From: Bifidobacterium gallicum DSM 20093 = LMG 11596
GTDB taxonomy: Bacteria > Actinomycetota > Actinomycetes > Actinomycetales > Bifidobacteriaceae
Direction of reading: 5' to 3'
Length of the DNA stretch: 64,000 nucleotides
Assembly: GCF_000741205.1 (NCBI RefSeq)
Contig: NZ_JGYW01000009.1
Span: 80,140 to 144,139 of the forward strand
The notes under the pieces were generated by a model, which did no database searches, was not told the DNA's origin, and saw nothing but the letters and a program-made list of their open reading frames with translations. This document shows, piece by piece, positions 9,164 through 17,158 of this stretch (positions within the stretch are counted from its first letter, which is position 1; each line of letters starts with the position of its first letter). The translations under genes and the position numbers were made by a program.

Positions 9164-9364
9164 GTCATTCCTCACAGTCTGCGCTTTCGCGCACCACATA
9201 GCTGTCAACAGTCATCAAACAAATCTGTCGCTGTTGCCCATCGTAGTGCCCTCAATGCCATGATTGATACACGAAGCGAAATACTGTGGCTTCATGATGT
9301 GCTGATTGCTGCAGATGTTTGGGCTTGGCCTGCCTGGCGCGACTACGACAGTATGAGCGCTTAA

Positions 9365-9526
9365 TCATTGCCAAGGACCGCTACCCATGCATCCCAACCA
9401 CCCATCACACTTGCACCATTGACTGACGACAATGCATCAACCAAAACCATTGTGACGGTGTTGGCAATCATCACGTTGAGCGTATGTGCCACCAGTTGGC
9501 TCATCGGCTTGCGACGCAAGCGATAA
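9365..9526 (+). pseudogene. Possible remnant of a cell-wall-anchored protein C-terminus
   Basis: A 53-codon frame without a start, bounded by TAA on the left, encodes SLPRTA, then a linker, then a hydrophobic stretch (TIVTVLAIITLSVCATSWLI) and GLRRKR before the stop. That order (LPxTG-like, membrane span, basic tail) is the layout of a sortase signal, but the ~20-residue gap between motif and span is too long and the motif ends in Ala. It is either a decayed gene end or chance. Confidence 0.25.
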
Positions 9527-9699
9527 GCAAACACCTAGGCACTTGTCACCTCCAATTGCCAAGTAGTGTCAAACAGCGCCAAGCACTACCATGCCTATGG
9601 CGAAGGCGAGCATGTGTGCCGCATCAAGAAGATTAGGATGGGAGAGCATTCCTGCACTGCTATCCAACACTCAATTCACTACAGCATGCCGGAAATCAT

Positions 9700-9748
9700 G
9701 AATGCGGCCGTATCCACACCATCGTATGTTGTGAATACGGCCGCATTC
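9700..9748. terminator. Long hairpin downstream of pepN
   Basis: GAATGCGGCCGTAT (9700-9713) pairs with ATACGGCCGCATTC (9735-9748), and CACA/TGTG continues the stem past one mismatch. The plus-strand side is followed by a T-rich stretch. It lies about 110 bases beyond the pepN stop and may terminate transcription from either side. Confidence 0.55.
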
Positions 9749-9772
9749 GTTATTCGTCATTCATTCATCATT

Positions 9773-9824
9773 GTCATCTGCAGCCGTAGCTGCACACCGT
9801 CATCTGCAGCCGCAGCTGCACACC
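9773..9824. repeat. Two tandem 26-bp repeats
   Basis: The unit starting GTCATCTGCAGCCG occurs at 9773-9798 and 9799-9824 with a single T/C difference. Partial copies (CATCTGCAGC) continue at about 9844. It lies directly downstream of pepN. Confidence 0.8.
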
Positions 9825-9859
9825 GCCAGTCGCAATGTGCAGCCATCTGCAGCGACTGA

Positions 9860-12505
9860 TCACAGTTGATGATCAGTCGGTTGCATGCTGCAACGAGGCA
9901 TTGAATGCCGTGGCGGCCTGTGTGCGCTGGGAGGCTTCCACATTGGCACGCACCATGCGCTTGAGCGCGTTGTCGGCATCGGCATGGCCGTCGAGCCAGG
10001 CTTGACCAGCGGCAACAAGCTTGGACGGCGTCGCATAGCCTGGGTACAAGCCTTCAATGAGGCTTCCGCCATATGGAACGTGCGGTTGGACCAGATCCAG
10101 TCGAGCTCGTCAAAGTACTGTTGCACATACGCATCGGCCAATGCCACATCGGGTGTGGACGAGAATCCTGCGGCCACAGCCTCAAGCTGGCTGTTCGTCA
10201 AATCAAGGTTGTGCACGGCCTGTTGCCAAGCCCAATCCTTGGCCTGGGCAGTCGGACGCTTGGCACGCGCACCAAGCGCGAACTCGCGATTCTCCGTCGT
10301 CTCATTGGCCGCCAATTGTGCAGCCACCTCATCATCGCTCATCGCGTCAACACCAACGAGCGCACGAATAATCGTCCAACGGAAGTTGTTGTCGATCTGC
10401 AATCCGTTGAGCATCACCGTGCCATCGAGCAGACCCTTCGCATTGGCCACAAACTGCTCGTCGCCAACCACACCGTAGGTCAGGTAGGCGCTGATCAGCT
10501 GGAACTGTTCATCAGATCCGGCCTTGGCTTCGTTGGCCAGCTTGAATAGTTCACGGGCCACATGTTCGGCTACTTCGGCCCGGTGTGACGGATCGGTGTA
10601 ATGCCATACCGTCGTGGAAATCTGGGCCAGCGCATAACGGAATGTGGTCGACTCATGCTCCGTGGCCAACGCCTTGAGGCTCGTGTCAATAAACTGCTCA
10701 GCAGGCAATTCGGCATCACGCGTCATATCCCACAGGCTCAGCCAAATCACGGCACGGGCCAATGCATCATCGAAGCGATACAGGTTGTTGAGCACAAAAT
10801 CGAGGCTGCCCGCATCAAAGCGCAGTTTCGTGTAGGTCAAGTCATCATCGTTGGTCAGCAGGAAGTCCGGCACAGGTTTGCCCGCGGCTGCAACTACCTC
10901 AGTACGGTCGCCATCCACATCCAGTTCAATGCGGTCGGTACGCACCACGTTGCCCGTGGCGGCGTCTTCATTGTAGAAGCCCACAGCCAAACGGTGAGGA
11001 CGCAACACTGGATGCTCGGCGGGAGCCGTCTGCACAAGGGACAATTGTGCAATTGTGGCCTCGTCGCCCTCACCAGTGCTGACCAGTTCGGTCGTCATCG
11101 TGTTGATGCCCGACTGCTCAAGCCACAGGTTGCTCCATGTGGTCAAATCGCGACCCGACGTGCCTTCCAGCTCATGCAACAAGTCGGCCAGCGTGGCGTT
11201 TGAATACGCATAGCGGTCCAGATAGGCATGGATGCCCTTGAAGAACTGCTCGCGACCCACATATGCCACGAGCTGCTTAAGCACCGACGCGCCCTTGGCA
11301 TAGGTGATGCCGTCGAAGTTGACATAGGTGTCGTTGAGATCGTTGATCGGTGCCACAATCGGATGCGTGGTGCTCAGCTGGTCCTGGTTGAGCGCCCAGC
11401 TCTTCTCACCCGAGCAGAACGTGGCCCAAGCATCCTTCCAATCGGTGCATTCCGCAGTGGCCAGCGTGCTCGTGAACTCGGCGAACGATTCGTTGAGCCA
11501 CAAATCATTCCACCACTTCATCGTCACATAATCGCCGAACCACATGTGCGCGAGCTCATGCAGCACAGTGACCACGCGGCGTTCAGCCAACGCATCGGTG
11601 ACCTTGGAACCGAACACATAGGAATCGCGAATCGTGACCATGCCAATGTTTTCCATGGCGCCCGCGTTGTACTCGGGCACATAGATCTGGTCATACTTGG
11701 CATAGGGGTATGGCACTCCCCACGTCTTGGCATAGAACGCGAACCCCTTCTTCGTGATGTCGAACAGGTAATCCACGTCCTTCGCGAACGCATCCTTCAA
11801 TGCCTGGCGGCAATACATGGCCATCGGCACGGTACGACCGTCCTCGTTGGCGTATTCCGTATGCCACTGGGCATATGGGCCGGCGCAAATCGCCGTCAGA
11901 TACGAACTCATGATCGGCGTGGTCTCGAACACCCAGCGCTGGCACGCTTCATCAGCGTGATCGCCCATGGTTCCCGCTTCGGTCATCTGGTCAAGCGCCA
12001 CAGTCTCGTGTACAGGCATGTTGCTTGTCACAATCCAGCTTTGCGGCGCCACCACCGTGAAATCGAACACGGCCTTCAAATCAGGCTGGTCGAACACGGC
12101 ATAGACACGGCGCGCATCGGGCACTTCAAACTGCGAATACAAATAAATGTTGCCATCCGAAGGGTCCACACTGCGATGCAGTCCTTCTCCCGTATTGGAA
12201 TACTGGCAGCGCGCCACCACGGTCACCGTGTTGCGCTCGGCCAGATTGCTCAGCTCAATACGGTTGTCCACATACACTGCAGCCGGATCTTGCGCCACGC
12301 CATTGACTTCAATCGATTCAACCGTGTTCGCAATCAGGTCGAGAAATGTGGACACGCCCGGCTCAGCACCGAACTCGACAGTGGTGGTGGACAGGAAATC
12401 CTTGGGACCGCGCGTCAGGTCAAGCGCCACATTGTAATGGATTGGCGCCTTGACAACGTCCTTGCGTTCCTCAGCCTCGGTTCTGGTCAGGTTTGCGCCT
12501 GGCAT
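9860..12505 (-). CDS. pepN: Aminopeptidase N (M1 family), C-terminal end altered by a probable frameshift
   Basis: An M1 zinc aminopeptidase that releases N-terminal residues from peptides in the cytoplasm. GAMEN (substrate binding), HELAHMWFGD and the downstream NESFAE (HExxH-x18-E zinc site) are intact, and the ERAP1-like C-terminal domain follows. The start at 12505 (MPGANLTRT) has AGGAGGA seven bases upstream. After EASLK (about 10053) the reading becomes Met/Pro/Arg-rich and unlike a protein domain. Adding one base in the GG at 10051-10052 (coding-strand GG to GGG) restores GLYPGYATPSKLVAAGQAWL and a family-like C-terminus ending at 9873. So one G appears to be missing, by mutation or sequencing error. 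The catalytic domain is unaffected. Confidence 0.9.
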   Translation of the reverse strand: MPGANLTRTEAEERKDVVKAPIHYNVALDLTRGPKDFLSTTTVEFGAEPGVSTFLDLIANTVESIEVNGVAQDPAAVYVDNRIELSNLAERNTVTVVARCQYSNTGEGLHRSVDPSDGNIYLYSQFEVPDARRVYAVFDQPDLKAVFDFTVVAPQSWIVTSNMPVHETVALDQMTEAGTMGDHADEACQRWVFETTPIMSSYLTAICAGPYAQWHTEYANEDGRTVPMAMYCRQALKDAFAKDVDYLFDITKKGFAFYAKTWGVPYPYAKYDQIYVPEYNAGAMENIGMVTIRDSYVFGSKVTDALAERRVVTVLHELAHMWFGDYVTMKWWNDLWLNESFAEFTSTLATAECTDWKDAWATFCSGEKSWALNQDQLSTTHPIVAPINDLNDTYVNFDGITYAKGASVLKQLVAYVGREQFFKGIHAYLDRYAYSNATLADLLHELEGTSGRDLTTWSNLWLEQSGINTMTTELVSTGEGDEATIAQLSLVQTAPAEHPVLRPHRLAVGFYNEDAATGNVVRTDRIELDVDGDRTEVVAAAGKPVPDFLLTNDDDLTYTKLRFDAGSLDFVLNNLYRFDDALARAVIWLSLWDMTRDAELPAEQFIDTSLKALATEHESTTFRYALAQISTTVWHYTDPSHRAEVAEHVARELFKLANEAKAGSDEQFQLISAYLTYGVVGDEQFVANAKGLLDGTVMLNGLQIDNNFRWTIIRALVGVDAMSDDEVAAQLAANETTENREFALGARAKRPTAQAKDWAWQQAVHNLDLTNSQLEAVAAGFSSTPDVALADAYVQQYFDELDWIWSNRTFHMAEASLKACTQAMRRRPSLLPLVKPGSTAMPMPTTRSSAWCVPMWKPPSAHRPPRHSMPRCSMQPTDHQL

Positions 12506-12558
12506 GCTGTTCCTCCTTCTCAATGGGGCTGGTTATGGGATTTGGTACACAATCAACG

Positions 12559-12606
12559 GTCGCATTGCCGCCGTAGCAATAATGGCTGCAACGTCGGCAA
12601 TGCGAC
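12559..12606. terminator. Inverted repeat between rnj and pepN
   Basis: GTCGCATTGCCG (12559-12570) and CGGCAATGCGAC (12595-12606) are perfect 12-base inverted repeats separated by 24 bases. It lies between the RNase J stop and the pepN start on the minus strand and could end readthrough or form part of the pepN leader. Confidence 0.55.
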
Positions 12607-12616
12607 GTGTCTGAGG

Positions 12617-12646
12617 GCCCCGCCCTCATACAGCGAGCGGCGGGGC
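12617..12646 (-). terminator. GC-rich hairpin after the RNase J gene
   Basis: GCCCCGCC (12617-12624) pairs with GGCGGGGC (12639-12646), 13 bases past the RNase J stop on the minus strand. There is no U-run. Confidence 0.5.
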
Positions 12647-12658
12647 ATGGCCATGCGC

Positions 12659-14593
12659 TTAGTCGCGTTGCGAGAGCATGTTTTCCATGTCCGTGGCCAC
12701 ATCAGCCACCACAGGCACGATCATCGGCTTGCGATGCAGTTCACGCGCCACCCAGCTGCCGAGCGTGCGACGCATGATCTGCTGCAACTTGTAAGTGTCC
12801 TTCGTGCCCTGCATCATCGCGTCTTCCAGCTGCTGGATGACCTTGTGGCGCACCTGCTCGAATTCGCTTTCATCCTCGGCCACAGCGTTCAAATAGACCT
12901 TGGGGCCGGCCAGCACTTCGCAAGCTTCCGTGTCGACAACCACGAAGCACGACACGAACCCTTCCGAACCCAGAATACGGCGCTTTTCGAGCTCATCATC
13001 GGTCAGCTCACCCACGGAATCGCCATCCACATACACGTAGCCGCAAGGTACGGATCCCACGATGGCGGCCTGGCCATGATACAGGTCGATCACGTCGCCA
13101 TCTTCCGCAAGCACCACGTTCTGCGGTTCGATGCCCGTCTTCACAGCGATCAGGCCGTTGGCCACCAAGTGGCGGTTCTCACCGTGGATCGGCATGGCGC
13201 ACTTGGGCTTGACGATGTTGTACATGTAGAGCAGCTCGCCCTCATTGCAGTGGCCTGACACATGCACAGCGGCATTGTCTCGGTTGACCACGCGCGCGCC
13301 CTTCTGCACGAGCTTGTTGATGACCTTGTATACGCCATGCTCGTTGCCCGGAATCAGCGAGCTCGCGAGGATCACCGTGTCGAATTCGTTGATTGTGATG
13401 TCACGATGGTTGCCGTCCGCAATGCGGCCCAAGGCCGCCATCGGCTCACCTTGGGAGCCCGTGCACATGTAGACGAGTTTGTTGTCTGGGTAATCCTTGG
13501 CCTGCTTCAAGTCGATCACGGTGTCTTCCGGCAGGTGCAGATATCCGAGGTCCGCTGCGATCGACATGTTACGCACCATGGAACGGCCCACAAACACAAC
13601 CTTGCGTCCGTACTTGTGCGCCGCGTCCACGACTTGCTGCACACGGTGCACGTGGCTCGAGAAGCTCGCGACAATAATCTTGCGTGTCGCTTGGGCAAAC
13701 GCCATGTCAAGCGCCGGGCCAATCGACGTTTCGGGCTTGACAAAACCCGGCACTTCTGCGTTCGTCGAATCCATCATGAGCAGGTCCACGCCCTGCTCGC
13801 CGAGCTTGCCGAACTCCACGAGGTCGGTGATGCGATGGTCGAGCGGCAGCTGGTCGAGTTTGATATCGCCCGTGTCAATCAGAGAGCCCGCCGGCGTGCG
13901 TACGCACACGGCCAGCGCGTCCGGAATCGAGTGCGTCACGTTCACGAACTCCATGTTGAACGGACCGACCTTCATTTTGTCGCGGCCCGTCACCTCGTGC
14001 ATGATCGGTTCGATGCGGTGCTCCTTGCATTTGGCTTCCACAAATGCCAGCGTGAGCTTCGAACCGATCAGCGGGATGTCCTTGCGCAATTTGAGCAGGT
14101 ATGGTACGCCACCAATGTGGTCTTCATGGCCGTGCGTGAGCACGAGCGCGTCCACTTGGTCAAGCCTGTCCTTGATATAGTTGAAGTCGGGCAGGATCAG
14201 GTCCACGCCCGGCTGCTCTTCTTCCGGGAACAGCACGCCGCAATCGATCAGCAGGATGTGCCCGTTGTATTCGATCACGTTCATGTTGCGTCCGATTTCA
14301 CCGAGGCCGCCCAACGGCACGATACGCATGGAACCCTTGCGATACTTGGGGGGTGTGATCAGTTCGCGATGGTCACGCGGATCGGAGGCCGCGATAGTCG
14401 GCACGCTCTGTGCGGTTTTGGAGGTTTTGGCCGTGGACTTGCGCGGCTTTGTGGATTTCGCAGCCGCTTTCGTCGCGGACTTCTTCGCAGCCGCCCGGCG
14501 CGTTCCGTTCTGTGTATTCGCCGCGGCCGCCGCCGTCTTCTTGCGTGCAGAGCCACGCTTATGCGTGGTCGTTTCCTTCTGTTCTGTTGTCAT
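12659..14593 (-). CDS. rnj: Ribonuclease J
   Basis: A metallo-beta-lactamase/beta-CASP nuclease that acts in mRNA decay and rRNA maturation as 5' exonuclease and endonuclease. The zinc motif HGHEDH is at residues 154-159, and beta-CASP and C-terminal domains follow in the usual order. At 644 residues it is longer than Bacillus RNase J because the first ~85 residues are a Lys/Ala/Thr-rich basic extension, as in other actinobacteria. The ATG at 14593 lacks a strong ribosome site, so a slightly different start is possible. It lies downstream of dapA in the same direction, a common actinobacterial pairing, but ~500 bp with hairpins separate them. Confidence 0.93.
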   Translation of the reverse strand: MTTEQKETTTHKRGSARKKTAAAAANTQNGTRRAAAKKSATKAAAKSTKPRKSTAKTSKTAQSVPTIAASDPRDHRELITPPKYRKGSMRIVPLGGLGEIGRNMNVIEYNGHILLIDCGVLFPEEEQPGVDLILPDFNYIKDRLDQVDALVLTHGHEDHIGGVPYLLKLRKDIPLIGSKLTLAFVEAKCKEHRIEPIMHEVTGRDKMKVGPFNMEFVNVTHSIPDALAVCVRTPAGSLIDTGDIKLDQLPLDHRITDLVEFGKLGEQGVDLLMMDSTNAEVPGFVKPETSIGPALDMAFAQATRKIIVASFSSHVHRVQQVVDAAHKYGRKVVFVGRSMVRNMSIAADLGYLHLPEDTVIDLKQAKDYPDNKLVYMCTGSQGEPMAALGRIADGNHRDITINEFDTVILASSLIPGNEHGVYKVINKLVQKGARVVNRDNAAVHVSGHCNEGELLYMYNIVKPKCAMPIHGENRHLVANGLIAVKTGIEPQNVVLAEDGDVIDLYHGQAAIVGSVPCGYVYVDGDSVGELTDDELEKRRILGSEGFVSCFVVVDTEACEVLAGPKVYLNAVAEDESEFEQVRHKVIQQLEDAMMQGTKDTYKLQQIMRRTLGSWVARELHRKPMIVPVVADVATDMENMLSQRD

Positions 14594-15024
14594 GGTTTAC
14601 TTATTGATTTCTGTTCAGTGTCCTTCGCCTCTGCGAACGACTCGGTCCATATTCGTGAGGGTTTGTGGTCAATCGGTGGCATAACGGCTCACATGCCCTT
14701 CACCGGCACGTCTGCATGACGCAATCCCCTGGTTGTTTCCCCTGGATGCTCATGAACATGCCACGGTCACGGTCCTGTTGCATCGAATGCATGTGGCAGC
14801 GGAGCAGGTTGCTCAACGTCATCGCCTCATCTGCATAACGGCTCTGGGCCATGCAATGCAGGAACCGTCGCGGCACTGTGCCGCGATTCCTTCACCAGTT
14901 ATACACGCACCCGCGCTCAGCGCGCAGTAAACGGCATGGCGGCGGTACGTCACGTATACCCCCGTGGCCGCAGGCGTCATAGGCGACGCATAGCGTTGCG
15001 GCGGTACGGCGGCCATGGACGCAA
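14594..15024. other. Non-coding region between dapA and rnj
   Basis: About 430 bp, presumably holding the RNase J promoter and a 5' leader. A compact hairpin sits at 14861-14890 (CGCGGCAC-T-GTGCCGCG with GGAA/TTCC outside). Several short GGCGGTACG-like repeats occur around 14940 and 15000. No convincing ORF or tRNA was seen. Confidence 0.5.
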
Positions 15025-15061
15025 CAGCGGGAATCACTAGAAAAACCAGTAACTCCCGCTG
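15025..15061 (-). terminator. Terminator hairpin after dapA
   Basis: CAGCGGGA (15025-15032) pairs with TCCCGCTG (15054-15061). On the minus-strand RNA the stem extends to 16 pairs with three G-U wobbles around a five-U loop. It starts 28 bases past the dapA stop. Confidence 0.65.
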
Positions 15062-15088
15062 CAATCAACGTGACGGATGCACGAAACC

Positions 15089-16036
15089 TTAGAGCAAACC
15101 CGAGTTCTTTAAACCGTCGGTGACGTGCTGAATCTGCTCAGGCGTCGGACCCACGTTCGGCAGACGCATCATCGTGCAGTCAATGAGCCCGCGTGCATAG
15201 AGCGCGGCCTTGGCCATGCCGGCTTGGAAACCGGCACCGTTCATGGCCTCGACAGCCGGGGCGATGCGCCAAGCCAGCTGCTGGGCCTGGGCGATGTCAC
15301 CACGGTCGAATGCGGCGGCCAGATCACGCATGGGACCGGCGGCGGCGTGCGCGACAACGGAAATAATGCCGACGGCACCGATCGACAGGAACGGCAAATA
15401 CAACGCGTCGTCACCCGAATACCAAGTCAAACCAGTGTCCAAGCGCTTGCGCACAGCGCCGGCAATATCTCCCGTGGCATCCTTGACGGCCGTCACATGA
15501 TCGAGTTCGGCCAAACGGCAGTAAGTGTCGTGCTGGATGCGCACACCAGTGCGGCCCGGCACATCGTAAATGATGATCGGCTTGTCCGCCGAGGCTTCCA
15601 CGGCGGAATAATGCTGGAAAATACCCTCCTGAGACGGACGCGAGTAATACGGGCAGACTACGAGCACGGCGTCGGCACCGGCTTCCTGCGTCTGCTCGAC
15701 CATGCGCACCGTATGGGCCGTGTCGTTGGAACCGGCGCCGGAAATCACGGGAACGTCGACCGCTGATTTGACGGCCTTGACGAGCTCAACCTTCTCGTCC
15801 ATGTGAGTCGTCGGCGACTCGCCCGTCGTGCCGTTGACAACGATGCCGTCGGCACCGTCGGCCACAAGCTGCTTGGCGACACGCTGCGCGGCCTCAAAAT
15901 CGACGTCACCGTTGGGTGTCATCGGCGTGACCATGGCCGGAAGCACACGGCCGAACGGGGCCGGATCAAGCAAATGAATCGATGCGCCATCAGCACCCTG
16001 GGTCGGGGTGCCTGTTGTGGAAATACCGTCTGTCAT
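15089..16036 (-). CDS. dapA: 4-hydroxy-tetrahydrodipicolinate synthase
   Basis: First enzyme of the lysine/diaminopimelate branch, condensing pyruvate with aspartate semialdehyde. This 315-residue TIM-barrel protein shows the TTGE motif (70-73), Tyr157 in YDVPGRTG and the Schiff-base Lys185 in AVKDATGD, all expected for an active DapA. GGGAG precedes the ATG. It is divergent from dapB, so the two steps of the same pathway share the 280-bp region between their starts. A hairpin follows the stop. Confidence 0.96.
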   Translation of the reverse strand: MTDGISTTGTPTQGADGASIHLLDPAPFGRVLPAMVTPMTPNGDVDFEAAQRVAKQLVADGADGIVVNGTTGESPTTHMDEKVELVKAVKSAVDVPVISGAGSNDTAHTVRMVEQTQEAGADAVLVVCPYYSRPSQEGIFQHYSAVEASADKPIIIYDVPGRTGVRIQHDTYCRLAELDHVTAVKDATGDIAGAVRKRLDTGLTWYSGDDALYLPFLSIGAVGIISVVAHAAAGPMRDLAAAFDRGDIAQAQQLAWRIAPAVEAMNGAGFQAGMAKAALYARGLIDCTMMRLPNVGPTPEQIQHVTDGLKNSGLL

Positions 16037-16220
16037 GGCTCCCTACCGTAGCCGGTGGCCATGAACGCGGGGCCCATATGTCCAGTTTGCGGCGCGTATC
16101 GCGTGATTGGTCGGGTGAACGGCGGGAGGCTGTGCAATGGCCGTGACGAGTGGCCGCAGTGTGGCGAGGCGACGCTGTGGGTGCAGTGCGTTGGGTAAGG
16201 TGGGCCGCAAGCCGATGTCA

Positions 16221-16306
16221 CAACGCAAGACAGCGCAACGCAACGTAAGGCGGCGCAGCGCAACGCAAGACAGCGCAATGTCTAGACAACGCAACATAAG
16301 ACAATG
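16221..16306. repeat. Four ~20-bp tandem repeats in the dapB leader
   Basis: Units start at 16221, 16241, 16261 and 16287. The first and third share CAACGCAAGACAGCGCAA exactly; the second and fourth are diverged. The array ends 13 bases before the dapB start codon and would be in its 5' leader or promoter. Confidence 0.75.
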
Positions 16307-16319
16307 TGAGGAGCAGACA

Positions 16320-17060
16320 ATGATCAAAGTTTCCGTCGTGGGCGCCAAGGGGCGCATGGGATCGCACGTCGTCGAGGCCGTGAACGCGGCGGACGACATG
16401 GAACTGGCGCTGACACTGGATGCGGGTGATGACCTCACGCAGATCACACCCGTGAATACCGATGTGGTCGTGGAGTTCACGGTGCCGTCGCAGTCGTTGA
16501 ACAACGTGCTGACGCTCGTGGGGCAAGGTGTGGACGTGGTCGTCGGCACGACGGGCTGGACCGAAGACAAGCTCAATCAGGTGCGTGAGGCCGTGGCCGC
16601 GCAGCAGTCAGTGTTCATTGCGCCGAATTTTGCGATTTCGGCTGTGCTGGCCGACTACTTCGCGCGTGTGGCCGCACCATATTTCGAGTCGGTGGAAGTG
16701 CTGGAAATGCATCATCCCGACAAAGTCGATGCACCATCGGGCACGGCAATCCACACAGCCCAAGGCATTGCGGCGTCACGCAAGGCTGCGGGGCTGGGCC
16801 CCGTGCCAGACAACACGCAGACCGATGGCGGCTCGCGCGGGCAGGTTGTTGACGGTATCCATGTGCATGCCGTGCGGCTGCGCGGACTGAACGCACACGA
16901 GGAGGTGCTGTTCGGCAATGCAGGCGAGCAGCTCGTGTTGCGCGCCGACAGTTTTGACCGCACCTCATTCATGCCGGGCGTGCTGCTGGCCGTGCGCAAG
17001 GTTGAATCAGGCGAGTTCCCCGGAGTGACGGTCGGGCTCGACAACTTCCTCGATCTGTGA
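16320..17060 (+). CDS. dapB: 4-hydroxy-tetrahydrodipicolinate reductase
   Basis: Second enzyme of the diaminopimelate branch, reducing the DapA product with NAD(P)H. The 246-residue protein has the dinucleotide loop GAKGRMG (8-14) and the catalytic stretch EMHHPDKVDAPSGTA with His131/132 and Lys135. The ATG at 16320 is chosen because AGGAG is seven bases upstream and the product then starts MIKVSVVGA; an in-frame upstream extension would be encoded by a tandem repeat. It is transcribed away from dapA and towards the MFS gene, with a shared hairpin between their ends. Confidence 0.96.
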   Translation: MIKVSVVGAKGRMGSHVVEAVNAADDMELALTLDAGDDLTQITPVNTDVVVEFTVPSQSLNNVLTLVGQGVDVVVGTTGWTEDKLNQVREAVAAQQSVFIAPNFAISAVLADYFARVAAPYFESVEVLEMHHPDKVDAPSGTAIHTAQGIAASRKAAGLGPVPDNTQTDGGSRGQVVDGIHVHAVRLRGLNAHEEVLFGNAGEQLVLRADSFDRTSFMPGVLLAVRKVESGEFPGVTVGLDNFLDL

Positions 17061-17067
17061 AGGCGGC

Positions 17068-17130
17068 GCTGCAGTTTGCTGGCGTGACGTCGCGATGTAG
17101 TGACGCGGCGTCATGCCAGTAAACCGCAGC
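17068..17130. terminator. Bidirectional hairpin between dapB and the MFS gene
   Basis: The arms at about 17068-17092 and 17102-17130 pair as blocks GCTGC, GTTT, CTGGC, TGACG and CGCG with their complements, separated by single mismatches. It sits between the stops of two convergent genes. Confidence 0.7.
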
Positions 17131-17158
17131 AAACTATGGCGAACTGCAGGAAACCGCA

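Larger units (their letters stand above)
9209..9859. other. Non-coding region between pepN and glmM
   Basis: About 650 bp. It should contain the glmM promoter. Within it are a possible membrane-anchor remnant (9365-9526), a long hairpin (9700-9748) and a 26-bp direct repeat (9773-9824). A 97-codon plus-strand frame at 9566-9859 spans the hairpin and repeats and has no protein-like features. Confidence 0.6.
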
